Origin: Geosporobacter ferrireducens | Lineage (GTDB): Bacteria > Bacillota > Clostridia > Peptostreptococcales > Thermotaleaceae | DNA length: 64,000 nucleotides | Reading direction: 5' to 3' | Assembly (NCBI RefSeq): GCF_001750685.1 | Contig: NZ_CP017269.1 | Span: 2,397,416-2,461,415, forward strand | In this document: positions 25,493 through 34,667 of the stretch, in pieces | How positions within the stretch are numbered: the stretch's first letter is position 1 | How the letters are laid out: each line of letters opens with the position of its first letter | Translations under genes and position numbers: made by a program | Notes under the pieces: model-generated | What the model saw: the letters and a program-made list of their open reading frames with translations, nothing else | Database searches by the model: none | Told to the model about the DNA's origin: nothing

Positions 25493-26395
25493 ATGGAAAA
25501 CTTATCTGCGAAACTTAGATATACTAATGTAGTCAATACGATTAAATCACTGATCAGGATCATGCGGCCCAAACAGTGGACAAAGAATCTGATTGTGTTT
25601 GCAGCGCTGCTTTTTTCCGATAACCTATTCAATATGGAGTTGCTCAAGCTAAGTGTCTCCGGTTTCTTTCTGTTTTGTATGTTCTCTGGCAGTGTGTATG
25701 TTATCAATGATATTGTGGATATAGAAAAAGACCGCAAGCATCCGAAGAAGTGCAAGCGGCCTCTCCCATCGGGACATATTTCAGTTAAACAGGCAATAGG
25801 CTTTGTTATAATTATTTTTACCTTGACCGTTCTAGCCTCCTACAGATTTAATCCTTTATTTGCAGCTATCGGAATTGCCTATTTTATATTGGTAACTTTC
25901 TATTCTTTCTACTTAAAGAATGTTGTGATTCTTGATGTGATGACCATCGCTCTTGGCTTTGTACTAAGGGCGGTAGGGGGTACAGTGTTAATTCATGTGA
26001 AGATCTCTCCCTGGTTGCTGCTGTGTACCATTTTGCTTTCCATGTTCCTCGCACTGCATAAAAGGAAGAGTGAACTGGAGCTGGTAGCCAATGGGAATAA
26101 GGGCTCCAGAAAGATCTTAGAAGATTATACCCCTGAGCTGATCAATGATATGCTTCACATCGTAACCTCTTCTACGGTTATGGCCTATTCCCTTTATACC
26201 TTTACAGGTACCCATTCTATTTATATGATGGGGACCATTCCCTTTGTGATTTATGGGATTTTCCGGTACCAGTATATTGCCCATACAAAGGATATGGGGG
26301 AGAATCCCGAGTTGATTTTGTTGAACGATATTCCATTGATTGTGAATATATTATTGTGGGTGGTCAGTTGTGTTGTGATATTGTATTGGTTGTAG
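25493..26395 (+). CDS. UbiA-family prenyltransferase (decaprenyl-phosphate phosphoribosyltransferase-like)
   Basis: 300 residues with about eight membrane helices. MRPKQWTKN (24-32) and NDIVDIEKD (72-80, the NDxxDxxxD magnesium-diphosphate motif) followed by HPKKCKRPLPSG match the branch containing DPPR synthase, which joins phosphoribosyl diphosphate to polyprenyl phosphate. GFVLRAVGG near 160 is also typical. The acceptor and donor here are not certain, since the same fold serves quinone and ether-lipid synthesis. It opens a plus-strand run with a flippase-like protein, a DUF362 protein and an ABC1/UbiB kinase, which suggests a shared isoprenoid-lipid task. The 123-nt gap to the next gene carries a palindromic repeat. 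Confidence 0.8.
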   Translation: MENLSAKLRYTNVVNTIKSLIRIMRPKQWTKNLIVFAALLFSDNLFNMELLKLSVSGFFLFCMFSGSVYVINDIVDIEKDRKHPKKCKRPLPSGHISVKQAIGFVIIIFTLTVLASYRFNPLFAAIGIAYFILVTFYSFYLKNVVILDVMTIALGFVLRAVGGTVLIHVKISPWLLLCTILLSMFLALHKRKSELELVANGNKGSRKILEDYTPELINDMLHIVTSSTVMAYSLYTFTGTHSIYMMGTIPFVIYGIFRYQYIAHTKDMGENPELILLNDIPLIVNILLWVVSCVVILYWL

Positions 26396-26401
26396 ATTGA
26401 G

Positions 26402-26427
26402 CGGGAGGACACCAGGCCCTCCCCTAC
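26402..26427 (+). repeat. CCCTAC-family palindrome (GGGAGG class)
   Basis: Arms GGGAGG and CCTCCC, tail CCTAC, just after the UbiA-type gene. Confidence 0.75.
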
Positions 26428-26518
26428 GTTCTGTGAAGATATATCTGAAACGGAACGGTCAGTGATTGTTTCCTGCAATATTAGAAAGTAGAAAACGATT
26501 CGTGGATTTGAAAGGAGA

Positions 26519-27478
26519 ATGTCTTTGGACTATGCAAAGTTGAAGAAGAATTTGTTTATTTCATTGGTTATAGGTGTTATCGTGTTTGCAGGGTTGTCCA
26601 TCTATTCCGATGCCAATAGCCTGATAGATGTGTTTGTTGGATTTGATTACCTCTATCTTCCCTTTATTTTGATACTGGCACCCCTGAACTATCTGTTTCG
26701 CTTTGTGAAATGGTCCTATTATCTCCATTTGATTGATGCAAAGGTAGATAAGAAAGAAAGCTTCTATATATTCATCAGCGGTTTGTGCATGACCGTTACC
26801 CCGGGTAAGGTAGGGGAGTTTTTTAAATCTTATTTGTTGAAGGAGCGGGCAGGAATTCCGGTCAGCAGTACGGCGCCGCTGGTTATGGGAGAACGGCTGA
26901 CCGACGGGATCAGTATGCTGATCTTAGCCAGTTTGGGTACTATTGCCTTTAATTACGGCAAGGCAGCTTTGGTTATGGTTTTGCTTGGAATGGTTGTGTT
27001 TGTTGCGATTGTTCAGTCTCCAAGTCTTGTGCATAAACTTTTATGGAGATTGGAGCAAATTCCTTTTTTAACCCGTTTCGGAAAAGCTATGGAAAATTTT
27101 TATGATAAAACCTATATCATTTTTCAGTTAAAGCCTTTGCTGTTTGCCATCGGCATCGGTACCGTATCCTGGTTCTTTGAAGGATTGGTGATCTATCTGA
27201 CGGTAAAGGCTATGGGAATCGAGTTGTCACTCTTAGCTTCCGTATTTGTCGTTTCGTTTTCGACGATTGTCGGAGCGGTTTCCATGATGCCTGGCGGGTT
27301 GTTTGCAGCAGAAGGCAGTATCGTAGGATTGTTGGTAATGATGGATTTACCCAAGGATGTGGCGGTAGCCACGACGATTATTACCCGTTTTTCGACCTTA
27401 TGGCTGGGGGTTGGGATTGGATTATTAGGATTGGTGAAGATTGGATTAATGCGTAAGAAGGTTATTTTAGAGAAATAA
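26519..27478 (+). CDS. lysylphosphatidylglycerol-synthase-TM/UPF0104 flippase-like membrane protein
   Basis: 319 residues with about eight membrane helices. Family motifs include LNYLFRFVKWSYYL, TPGKVGEFFKSYLLKE (about 97-112), PLVMGERLTDG and SMMPGGLFAAEGSIVGLL. It equals the membrane half of MprF-type proteins without the aminoacyltransferase domain. Relatives are proposed lipid or glycolipid flippases. Next to a polyprenyl-phosphate-modifying enzyme, it may move the product to the outer leaflet. The TTG at 26525 has AAAGGAG at seven bases and may be the true start; for the ATG at 26519 the spacing is only one or two bases. Confidence 0.8.
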   Translation: MSLDYAKLKKNLFISLVIGVIVFAGLSIYSDANSLIDVFVGFDYLYLPFILILAPLNYLFRFVKWSYYLHLIDAKVDKKESFYIFISGLCMTVTPGKVGEFFKSYLLKERAGIPVSSTAPLVMGERLTDGISMLILASLGTIAFNYGKAALVMVLLGMVVFVAIVQSPSLVHKLLWRLEQIPFLTRFGKAMENFYDKTYIIFQLKPLLFAIGIGTVSWFFEGLVIYLTVKAMGIELSLLASVFVVSFSTIVGAVSMMPGGLFAAEGSIVGLLVMMDLPKDVAVATTIITRFSTLWLGVGIGLLGLVKIGLMRKKVILEK

Positions 27479-27490
27479 GGTAGAAAGAAG

Positions 27491-27516
27491 CGGGTGGACA
27501 CAAGGCCCACCCCTAC
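27491..27516 (+). repeat. CCCTAC-family palindrome (GGGTGG class)
   Basis: Arms GGGTGG and CCACCC: both arms changed relative to the GGGAGG class while pairing is kept. Tail CCTAC. Confidence 0.75.
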
Positions 27517-27601
27517 GAAACAAAAGCGTTCTATGAAAGTCTGCATGGCTTGTTACAATGCAGGCGGTATATATCTCTAACAAATATACGAGGTGAAAAT
27601 C

Positions 27602-28696
27602 ATGAAGAAAAAAGCAAGGGTTGTGGTATTGAAAACAAGGCCGGAAACGGTTTTAGAAGATTATATTAAGCTGATGGAGGTGGCTGATTTTCAACAGTAT
27701 CTTCCCAAGGATAAAACTACTATCTTAAAGGATAATATCTCTTGGCACTTCCCTTATCTCAGTGCCAATACAACGCCCTGGCAGCTGGAGGGTGTCATCC
27801 AGGGATTGCAGAAGCATGGATATGATGCTATCACCTGCGTGCAGAACAATACGGTGGTAACAGATCCTTTCAAAGGCGAAAAAATGAATAAATACGTACC
27901 TATTTTAAAGAAATATAACGTGCCTACACGGTTTAACTTCCGGGAAGAGGATATGTCCTGGGTGGAGTATAAGCCTAAGACAGAGATGCTGGCACTGCAT
28001 GAGATTTTTAAGAAGGGCATCCGAATCCCCGACTATTTCTTTGATAAGAACGTACTCCACCTGCCCACCATGAAGTGCCATATCTACACAACGACGACCG
28101 GTGCCATGAAAAATGCATTTGGGGGACTGTTGAATTCCAAAAGGCATTATACCCATAGTGTGATTCATGAAACCTTAGTGGATTTGCTGGCGATTCAGAA
28201 GGAAATCCACAGCGGCATCTTTGCTGTGATGGATGGTACGGTGGCAGGCAATGGACCCGGCCCAAGGACCATGCTGCCCATTGAGAAGGATTTTATACTG
28301 GCCAGTGACGACCAGGTAGCCATCGATGCGGTAGCTGCCAAGATGATGGGCTTCGATCCCTATAACGAGCTGCTGTATATCAAACTGGCCCATGACCGGG
28401 GACTGGGTATTGGAAAGATGGAAGAAATCGAGATTATTGGAGAAGATATAAGTAAGGAAAGCTGGGGCTTTACCGTAGGAGATAATTTTGCTTCAAAGGT
28501 TGGGGATTTTCTGTGGTTTGGGCCGCTAAAGCGGATACAGGATGTATTTTTTAAAACCCCCTTGGTGAACCTGTTTATTTTTGGCTCTTTCTTTTATCAT
28601 GATTATATTTGGTGGCCGGATAAAGGAAAGAAGCGGATGGCAAAGCTGAGAAAAGAAAGCCAGTGGGCGGAGTTATTTGATCAATATGAAGAGTAA
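27602..28696 (+). CDS. DUF362-domain protein
   Basis: 364 residues from the ATG at 27602, which has GAGGTG seven bases upstream; the GTG at 27593 lies in that site. DUF362 features include KDNISWHFPY near the start, LPTMKCHIYTTTTGAMKNAFGGLL (about 152-175), VMDGTVAGNGPGPRTM (about 203-218) and a following SDDQVAIDAVAAKMMGFDP. The family often carries iron-sulfur ferredoxin domains, but no four-Cys cluster is present here. Its biochemistry is largely unknown. The 3' end overlaps the next gene, so it is translated with the ABC1 kinase. A role in isoprenoid-lipid metabolism is suggested only by neighbours. Confidence 0.75.
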   Translation: MKKKARVVVLKTRPETVLEDYIKLMEVADFQQYLPKDKTTILKDNISWHFPYLSANTTPWQLEGVIQGLQKHGYDAITCVQNNTVVTDPFKGEKMNKYVPILKKYNVPTRFNFREEDMSWVEYKPKTEMLALHEIFKKGIRIPDYFFDKNVLHLPTMKCHIYTTTTGAMKNAFGGLLNSKRHYTHSVIHETLVDLLAIQKEIHSGIFAVMDGTVAGNGPGPRTMLPIEKDFILASDDQVAIDAVAAKMMGFDPYNELLYIKLAHDRGLGIGKMEEIEIIGEDISKESWGFTVGDNFASKVGDFLWFGPLKRIQDVFFKTPLVNLFIFGSFFYHDYIWWPDKGKKRMAKLRKESQWAELFDQYEE

Positions 28697-29891
28697 GCAT
28701 ATGAGGTTAGGACGTAAATATAAATTAATGAAGTTTTTGTTTTCCGTTATAAAGGAAGAGTCTCAAAATACAGATCAACTATTCGAACTGCTGGGTGAGC
28801 TGAAGGGGGTTCCCCAGAAGTTTGGACAGTTTTTATACCTAAAGGACCGACGGAAATATACAGCTTTTGGCAGGCTGCTGGATGAAGGTATTCCTGTAAA
28901 AGATCATTCCTTGTATACACGGGCCCGTCAGTTGACCGGCCACCGGATAGATTTAGCCGAAGCTCCTATTGCAGCAGCTTCTATCGGTCAGGTCTATGGA
29001 GGGGACTTTGAAAGCAATCCCGTTATTGTAAAGATTCAGTACCCTGAAGTTCAGGCAAACATGGATCATGATTTTCGCTTTATGAAAAAGGTCTTTAATT
29101 TTTTCTTTAACTTTTTTCGCTTTCCCTGGGAAAGTAAAGCACTGTTAACCGCCTATCTTCAGGAATTTGAAGATACTTTTCAAGTAGAGACAGATTATTT
29201 TCAGGAAGAAAAACTTTTAATGCGGTTTCATGAAGTTTTTTCAGACAATTCTTCGTTCTTTATTCCTAAAGTATATACACAATTTACAAAAAAAGATATT
29301 ATCGTAGAAGAAAAGTGTACAGGTACACCCTTAAAGCTTTTTTTGAAAAGTGCGCCGGAGAATGAAAAAAGAGTAGCTTTAGATCTTCTCTTCTCCTTTT
29401 ATTTTCAGTCCTTTTTTCAACATGGTATCCTGCATGGGGATCCACATAGCGGTAATTTTTTTATACGCAAGAGCCAAGAGAAGCTGCTGCTGGAGGTTAT
29501 TGATTTTGGCTGTGTAAAAGAATATGACCAGGCCTTTGTACAGGATACGGCAAGCCTGATCCGGTGCCTTCGAAAGGAAAGTTATCACGAGGTGCCTCAG
29601 CTTCTTATAAATCTGGGTTTTAAGGAAGATGAAATTGCGTCCTATGGCAAGGCTTTGGCCCCTATATTGGACACCATTTTTGAACCTCTTTTACTCGATG
29701 AGGCATTTGACTTTAAGTATTGGAAGCTGACTTATAAGTTAAATACCATCATGGGGTCCAAGGTTTTTGAAAAGACCTTGTCCTTGCCAAAGGATTTATT
29801 AATATTATTCCGGGTGTTCCATGGGTGTATTGCCCATATTTATCATTTGGATGAGAAGGTTTTTAATGTGTATCCGTATGTAGATGTGTAA
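28686..29891 (+). CDS. ABC1/UbiB (AarF) atypical kinase-like protein
   Basis: About 401 residues. The ABC1 signatures are present in order: KFGQ (45-48), the Ala-rich loop AAASIGQV (96-103), VKIQYP with the lysine K116, an ETDY helix element, HGDPHSGNFF (catalytic-loop equivalent) and IDFGCV (metal site). UbiB proteins bind ATP and support extraction or handling of isoprenoid lipids such as quinone intermediates. No C-terminal membrane helix pair is obvious. The start is uncertain: ATG at 28686 overlaps the DUF362 gene, and ATG at 28701 is a good alternative. Pairing with a UbiA-type enzyme in a clostridium probably lacking ubiquinone is notable. Confidence 0.85.
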   Translation: MKSKHMRLGRKYKLMKFLFSVIKEESQNTDQLFELLGELKGVPQKFGQFLYLKDRRKYTAFGRLLDEGIPVKDHSLYTRARQLTGHRIDLAEAPIAAASIGQVYGGDFESNPVIVKIQYPEVQANMDHDFRFMKKVFNFFFNFFRFPWESKALLTAYLQEFEDTFQVETDYFQEEKLLMRFHEVFSDNSSFFIPKVYTQFTKKDIIVEEKCTGTPLKLFLKSAPENEKRVALDLLFSFYFQSFFQHGILHGDPHSGNFFIRKSQEKLLLEVIDFGCVKEYDQAFVQDTASLIRCLRKESYHEVPQLLINLGFKEDEIASYGKALAPILDTIFEPLLLDEAFDFKYWKLTYKLNTIMGSKVFEKTLSLPKDLLILFRVFHGCIAHIYHLDEKVFNVYPYVDV

Positions 29892-29908
29892 TGAAACGAT
29901 TCATTAGG

Positions 29909-29934
29909 CGGAATGATCACTGATCATTCCCTAC
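29909..29934 (+). repeat. CCCTAC-family palindrome (GGAATGATCA class)
   Basis: Ten-base arms GGAATGATCA and TGATCATTCC around one base, tail CTAC. It differs from the GGAACGATCA copies by a compensated pair of changes. Confidence 0.8.
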
Positions 29935-30029
29935 AATCTTGGTTGAACACAAAGTCGCCTCCCTATCAATCTCGTATTGGCGGCAAATGGATATAGAGAT
30001 TTATCCTAAAAAAGACGAATACAGAAAAA

Positions 30030-30058
30030 CAACAGGCCCATCGGCTTGGGCGTGTTGT
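30030..30058. terminator. bidirectional terminator between ABC1 gene and coiled-coil gene
   Basis: AACAGGCCCA pairs with TGGGCGTGTT (one mismatch), with T-rich runs on both strands. It can end the plus-strand four-gene unit and the minus-strand coiled-coil gene. Confidence 0.75.
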
Positions 30059-30059
30059 T

Positions 30060-30359
30060 TTATTTTGAGCCTTTAATGACCTGCAGTTTGATTTCCTGAT
30101 GTTCTACACGGTCTGTCAGCTTATCGACTTTGTCGTTTAATGTATGGATGCCTTCCATACTTTGCTGATAGCCATCATACAGGGCTTTATGGTTGTCATC
30201 CATTTTGTTTTCAAGTCTTATCATATTGTCTTCCAATCTTTTAATATCCTGTTTTGTCGCCATGTTTTCTGCCATGTCGTGCATTTTCACTTTCATTTCT
30301 TGCACTTCCGTATACATTTTGGCTAGCAGATCAAAGATTTTATCTTCCATCCTATCCAC
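30060..30359 (-). CDS. small coiled-coil protein
   Basis: 99 residues, almost wholly helical with heptad spacing, rich in Met, Lys, Glu and Asp. It starts MEDKIFDLLAKMYTEVQEMK and contains MATKQDIKRLEDNMIRLE. No membrane segment or signal. It resembles the N-terminal layout of the repeat coiled-coil protein at 31997-32630, so the two may be paralogues. The ATG is preceded by AAAGAGGTGGATAGG; a second ATG four codons inside is possible. Such short coiled-coil proteins are common in clostridia and have no established role that I can name. Confidence 0.65.
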   Translation of the reverse strand: MDRMEDKIFDLLAKMYTEVQEMKVKMHDMAENMATKQDIKRLEDNMIRLENKMDDNHKALYDGYQQSMEGIHTLNDKVDKLTDRVEHQEIKLQVIKGSK

Positions 30360-30420
30360 CTCTTTGTATTATTATATCATAAATGAAAAGAGGGTCTATT
30401 GAAAATACAAAATATTTTAA

Positions 30421-30445
30421 AGAGAGCAATAAGGTCCTCCCCTAC
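30421..30445 (+). repeat. CCCTAC-family palindrome, left arm decayed
   Basis: Right arm GTCCTCC with CCTAC tail intact; left arm reduced to GAGAGC. It is between the coiled-coil and GT-C genes. Confidence 0.5.
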
Positions 30446-30451
30446 AGATTA

Positions 30452-31807
30452 TTATACTTGTGGGGTGTTCCCAGTATTGGCAAAGCCCCGGTGAATGCGT
30501 TCTATACACAGCACTGCACTGATAGCCAGCAGGAATAATAAAGGAAAGTTGTATCTGGCTTGACCTTCGAAGATAAAGTAAATCGCCAGAAAAAATCCTA
30601 TGTTTACCGTAGGAATAATCAGGTGATTTCCTAGCAGTGTCTTTTTATTAAATAAGCTGATAAGTGCCGACTTTATATTGAAAAATACATAAGCCAGGCC
30701 AAAGGAGCTCATCAGATGAATCATCATATCGCTAAAGCCTCTAAACAGGTTCTTATTCCGCTCAAAGGCTACTTTATCCCACCATTCCTGTTTTTCCCGC
30801 AGTTCATTCATCGTCCATGAGTCAATGTCCCATGCGCCGCTGAAAAAAGTGCCCTTCACTCTTAGAAATCCTAGTTTTAGAAACTTACCCGGATTCTCTA
30901 ATATCCATTTCTTCGCTTCCGCCTTAAATAAGGGGTCTAGTTCATGGGCCAGCTTTTCGCTTCGCTGTCCGTGCTCTAGAATCTCATCTACCTGTTTTCT
31001 GAATTCCTCTGTTGCATACATATCCTTGATCGGCATCCAACCGCCGGTGCTGTTATTTTCATTATTGTTTAAATAAAACACATATCCCGAATTATAGGAC
31101 ACAGGAATAAACCGTCCAAATTTTTGATAATTGCGATAGGTCCATGGAGCGATTACCAGCACCATTACAGCAAACAGGGCAGCAAAATAAACAGCCGTCT
31201 TTTTGACATCCTTTTCTCTCAGCCACAAGGCTGCAGCTGCAACCACAGGGTAGGCCATGAAAAAAGGCTTTGCCAGGGCAGTTATTCCGATAAAGAGACC
31301 CAGCAGGGGATAATGGAGCCGTTTATCAAAGGGATACAACTGTAGCAGAATAACCACCGAAAATAGAAAGGCACTCAATACTTCGGTACCCACCACATTG
31401 GTATAGGCGATATAATTCGGCAGTAAAGCTACGACGGTAAAGGCTGTGGCCAGTACCCACAGCTTATTGGTTAGCCTTGCAAAGATAAAAAAGCTGATGA
31501 TATAAGTCAGGGTAGAAAGTACTACGTTGAAGGTTTTTGCAATCATGATATCATTGCTTCCCATCCACCGGTATAGATATCCCAATGTCATAGGATAGGC
31601 CATGCCTTGGAAAGCTATAGGTTCTCCGCCAAAGGAATGACCCTTGTGCTGAAAGATGTTGGTTGCGATTTCCTGGTAGGTTTCGAAATCGAAGACTTGT
31701 TGGGTGGGAATGTTATGAATCCACCAGAGTCGTGCATAGAAACCGAAAATAGCCACGAAGAGGATATATAGAATGTATGCGACTCGTTTTTTGGATATAT
31801 TTTTCAT
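30452..31807 (-). CDS. GT-C membrane glycosyltransferase (GT39/ArnT-like)
   Basis: 451 residues with about ten membrane helices. The first extracellular loop has FDFETYQEIATNIF (about 40-53), the acidic D-x-E site typical of polyprenyl-phosphate-sugar-dependent GT-C enzymes, followed by GGEPIAFQGMAYPM. These enzymes transfer a sugar from undecaprenyl- or similar polyprenyl-phosphate-linked donors to proteins, lipids or glycans outside the membrane. It may use the product of the convergent UbiA cluster; that is speculation. The stop is followed by only a decayed repeat. Confidence 0.75.
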   Translation of the reverse strand: MKNISKKRVAYILYILFVAIFGFYARLWWIHNIPTQQVFDFETYQEIATNIFQHKGHSFGGEPIAFQGMAYPMTLGYLYRWMGSNDIMIAKTFNVVLSTLTYIISFFIFARLTNKLWVLATAFTVVALLPNYIAYTNVVGTEVLSAFLFSVVILLQLYPFDKRLHYPLLGLFIGITALAKPFFMAYPVVAAAALWLREKDVKKTAVYFAALFAVMVLVIAPWTYRNYQKFGRFIPVSYNSGYVFYLNNNENNSTGGWMPIKDMYATEEFRKQVDEILEHGQRSEKLAHELDPLFKAEAKKWILENPGKFLKLGFLRVKGTFFSGAWDIDSWTMNELREKQEWWDKVAFERNKNLFRGFSDMMIHLMSSFGLAYVFFNIKSALISLFNKKTLLGNHLIIPTVNIGFFLAIYFIFEGQARYNFPLLFLLAISAVLCIERIHRGFANTGNTPQV

Positions 31808-31856
31808 GGTGATAATCCTACTTTCTAATGATCATGATTATGTATTTTCTAAGGCT

Positions 31857-31882
31857 CGGAACGATCACTGATCGTTCCCTAC
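31857..31882 (+). repeat. CCCTAC-family palindrome (GGAACGATCA class)
   Basis: Ten-base arms GGAACGATCA and TGATCGTTCC around one base, tail CTAC. Identical to the copies at 36430 and 55222. Confidence 0.85.
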
Positions 31883-31897
31883 AATATTTTAATTTTC

Positions 31898-31923
31898 CGG
31901 GAGGACACAAGGCCCTCCCCTAC
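31898..31923 (+). repeat. CCCTAC-family palindrome (GGGAGG class)
   Basis: Arms GGGAGG and CCTCCC, core ACACAAGGC, tail CCTAC; 16 bases after the previous copy. Confidence 0.85.
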
Positions 31924-31996
31924 CTAATTAAGACTGCGTCTTACAGTAAGAGAAGGACAAGGAACAGGTACGCTGTCTCCTTGCCCCTTTATTTGA

Positions 31997-32630
31997 TTAT
32001 TTTACATTTTTTAGGTTTCTGGTAAGTTCAATGATCCTTGAATCATGGGATGCAGTTTTTATAAATATGTCATTGACGGAGACCTGAATTTTGTCGGTTT
32101 TTTCATCGATTTCCTCAAACCTATTTTTCCTGATTTGCCTGCTTTAAATGAAAGATTTCTTTCTCCGTTTCGAGCTCTTTATGCAGTACAAACTTTAAAG
32201 TGTCCTTAATGTCAGAGAAGTTTTGTCTCGTCTCCGTTTTAAACTCTGTCAAATCCGCTGTTTGGTGCATAACAGCCTTCATGTCTGTTTTTAATTCTTG
32301 AACATCCTGTTGTAAATCCGATACATCCTGTTGTACCTTTGACATATCTTGCTGCAATTTTGATACATCCTGTTGTACCTTTGACATATCCTGTTGCAGA
32401 TTTGATACGTCCTGTTGTACTCTTGACATATCCTGTTTCAGATTTGATACGTCCCGCTGTACTCTTGACATATCCTGTTGCAGATTTGATACATCCTGCT
32501 GTACTCTTGACATGTCCTGCTGCAGCTTCGATACATCCTGCCGTATCCCTGATACATCTTGCTGCATTTCAATCTGGGATTGTTTCATGTCCTTGATTTC
32601 GATAAGTATCTGCTGAAGTATTTTTTCCAT
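31997..32630 (-). pseudogene. heptad-repeat coiled-coil protein gene, frameshifted near its 3' end
   Basis: From 32630 the frame encodes 169 residues and stops at 32121. Residues about 20-115 are 14-residue units (variants of QQDVSNLQQDMSRV), visible in DNA as 42-bp tandem repeats at about 32285-32560. After the stop, the +1 frame continues for about 42 codons (NRFEEIDEKTDKIQVSVND to LTRNLKNVK) and ends at 31997. Removing one A from the five-A run at about 32123-32127 joins them into one protein of about 210 residues. The change could be a real mutation, a phase switch or a sequencing error. The shorter product may still function as a coiled coil. Role unknown. Confidence 0.7.
32285..32560 (-). 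repeat. 42-bp tandem repeats encoding 14-residue coiled-coil units
   Basis: About six to seven tandem units with few differences, inside the coiled-coil gene. Such arrays gain or lose units easily. Confidence 0.75.
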
Positions 32631-32728
32631 ACCGCATTCACCTTTCGATTTATACTTTACCCTATTATATCACAAACTACAGTCCGCGCTATCGAATTAA
32701 AATAATTTATCGGCCAGGTTCACTCCCT

Positions 32729-34360
<1,632 letters not shown>

Positions 34361-34453
34361 TTATTCTTATATTTATTGGCTTTTTCGATACGTGTTTTGC
34401 ATCACACGCTATATGAAACAGGCTAGTAGCATTGACCTCCAAAAAAAGTGAGA

Positions 34454-34476
34454 GGTCACCCCTACGGGTGACCTAC
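34454..34476. repeat. palindrome with CTAC loop (GGTCACCC arms)
   Basis: GGTCACCC and GGGTGACC pair perfectly around CTAC, followed by TAC. It looks like a rearranged CCCTAC-family unit. Confidence 0.6.
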
Positions 34477-34504
34477 CGATAACCGGATCCGTTTTTTTAT
34501 GGCA

Positions 34505-34524
34505 GGGCACCCACGCAGGGTGCT
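34505..34524. repeat. hairpin, GGGCACCC arms
   Basis: GGGCACCC pairs with GGGTGCTC (one mismatch). Probable degenerate member of the same intergenic hairpin group. Confidence 0.4.
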
Positions 34525-34626
34525 CATATCCTATGAATTAAATAACTTTTATAGTATATCCTATTGAATATATTTTCGTCAACAAATATTTACCACTTTT
34601 TTAGAATAATTATGCAATGTGTACAC

Positions 34627-34651
34627 AGGAGGACACAAGACCCTCCCCTAC
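34627..34651 (+). repeat. CCCTAC-family palindrome (GGGAGG class)
   Basis: Arms GGAGG and CCTCC, core ACACAAGAC, tail CCTAC; 16 nt past the protease gene. Confidence 0.75.
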
Positions 34652-34667
34652 AAGGCTAGAAATAAAA

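Larger units (their letters stand above)
31808..31996. other. intergenic region with palindromes
   Basis: Two CCCTAC-family palindromes (listed separately) and an imperfect hairpin at 31953-31987 built from GGACAAGG and CCTTGCCC. A related sequence is at 40804-40829. Confidence 0.6.
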
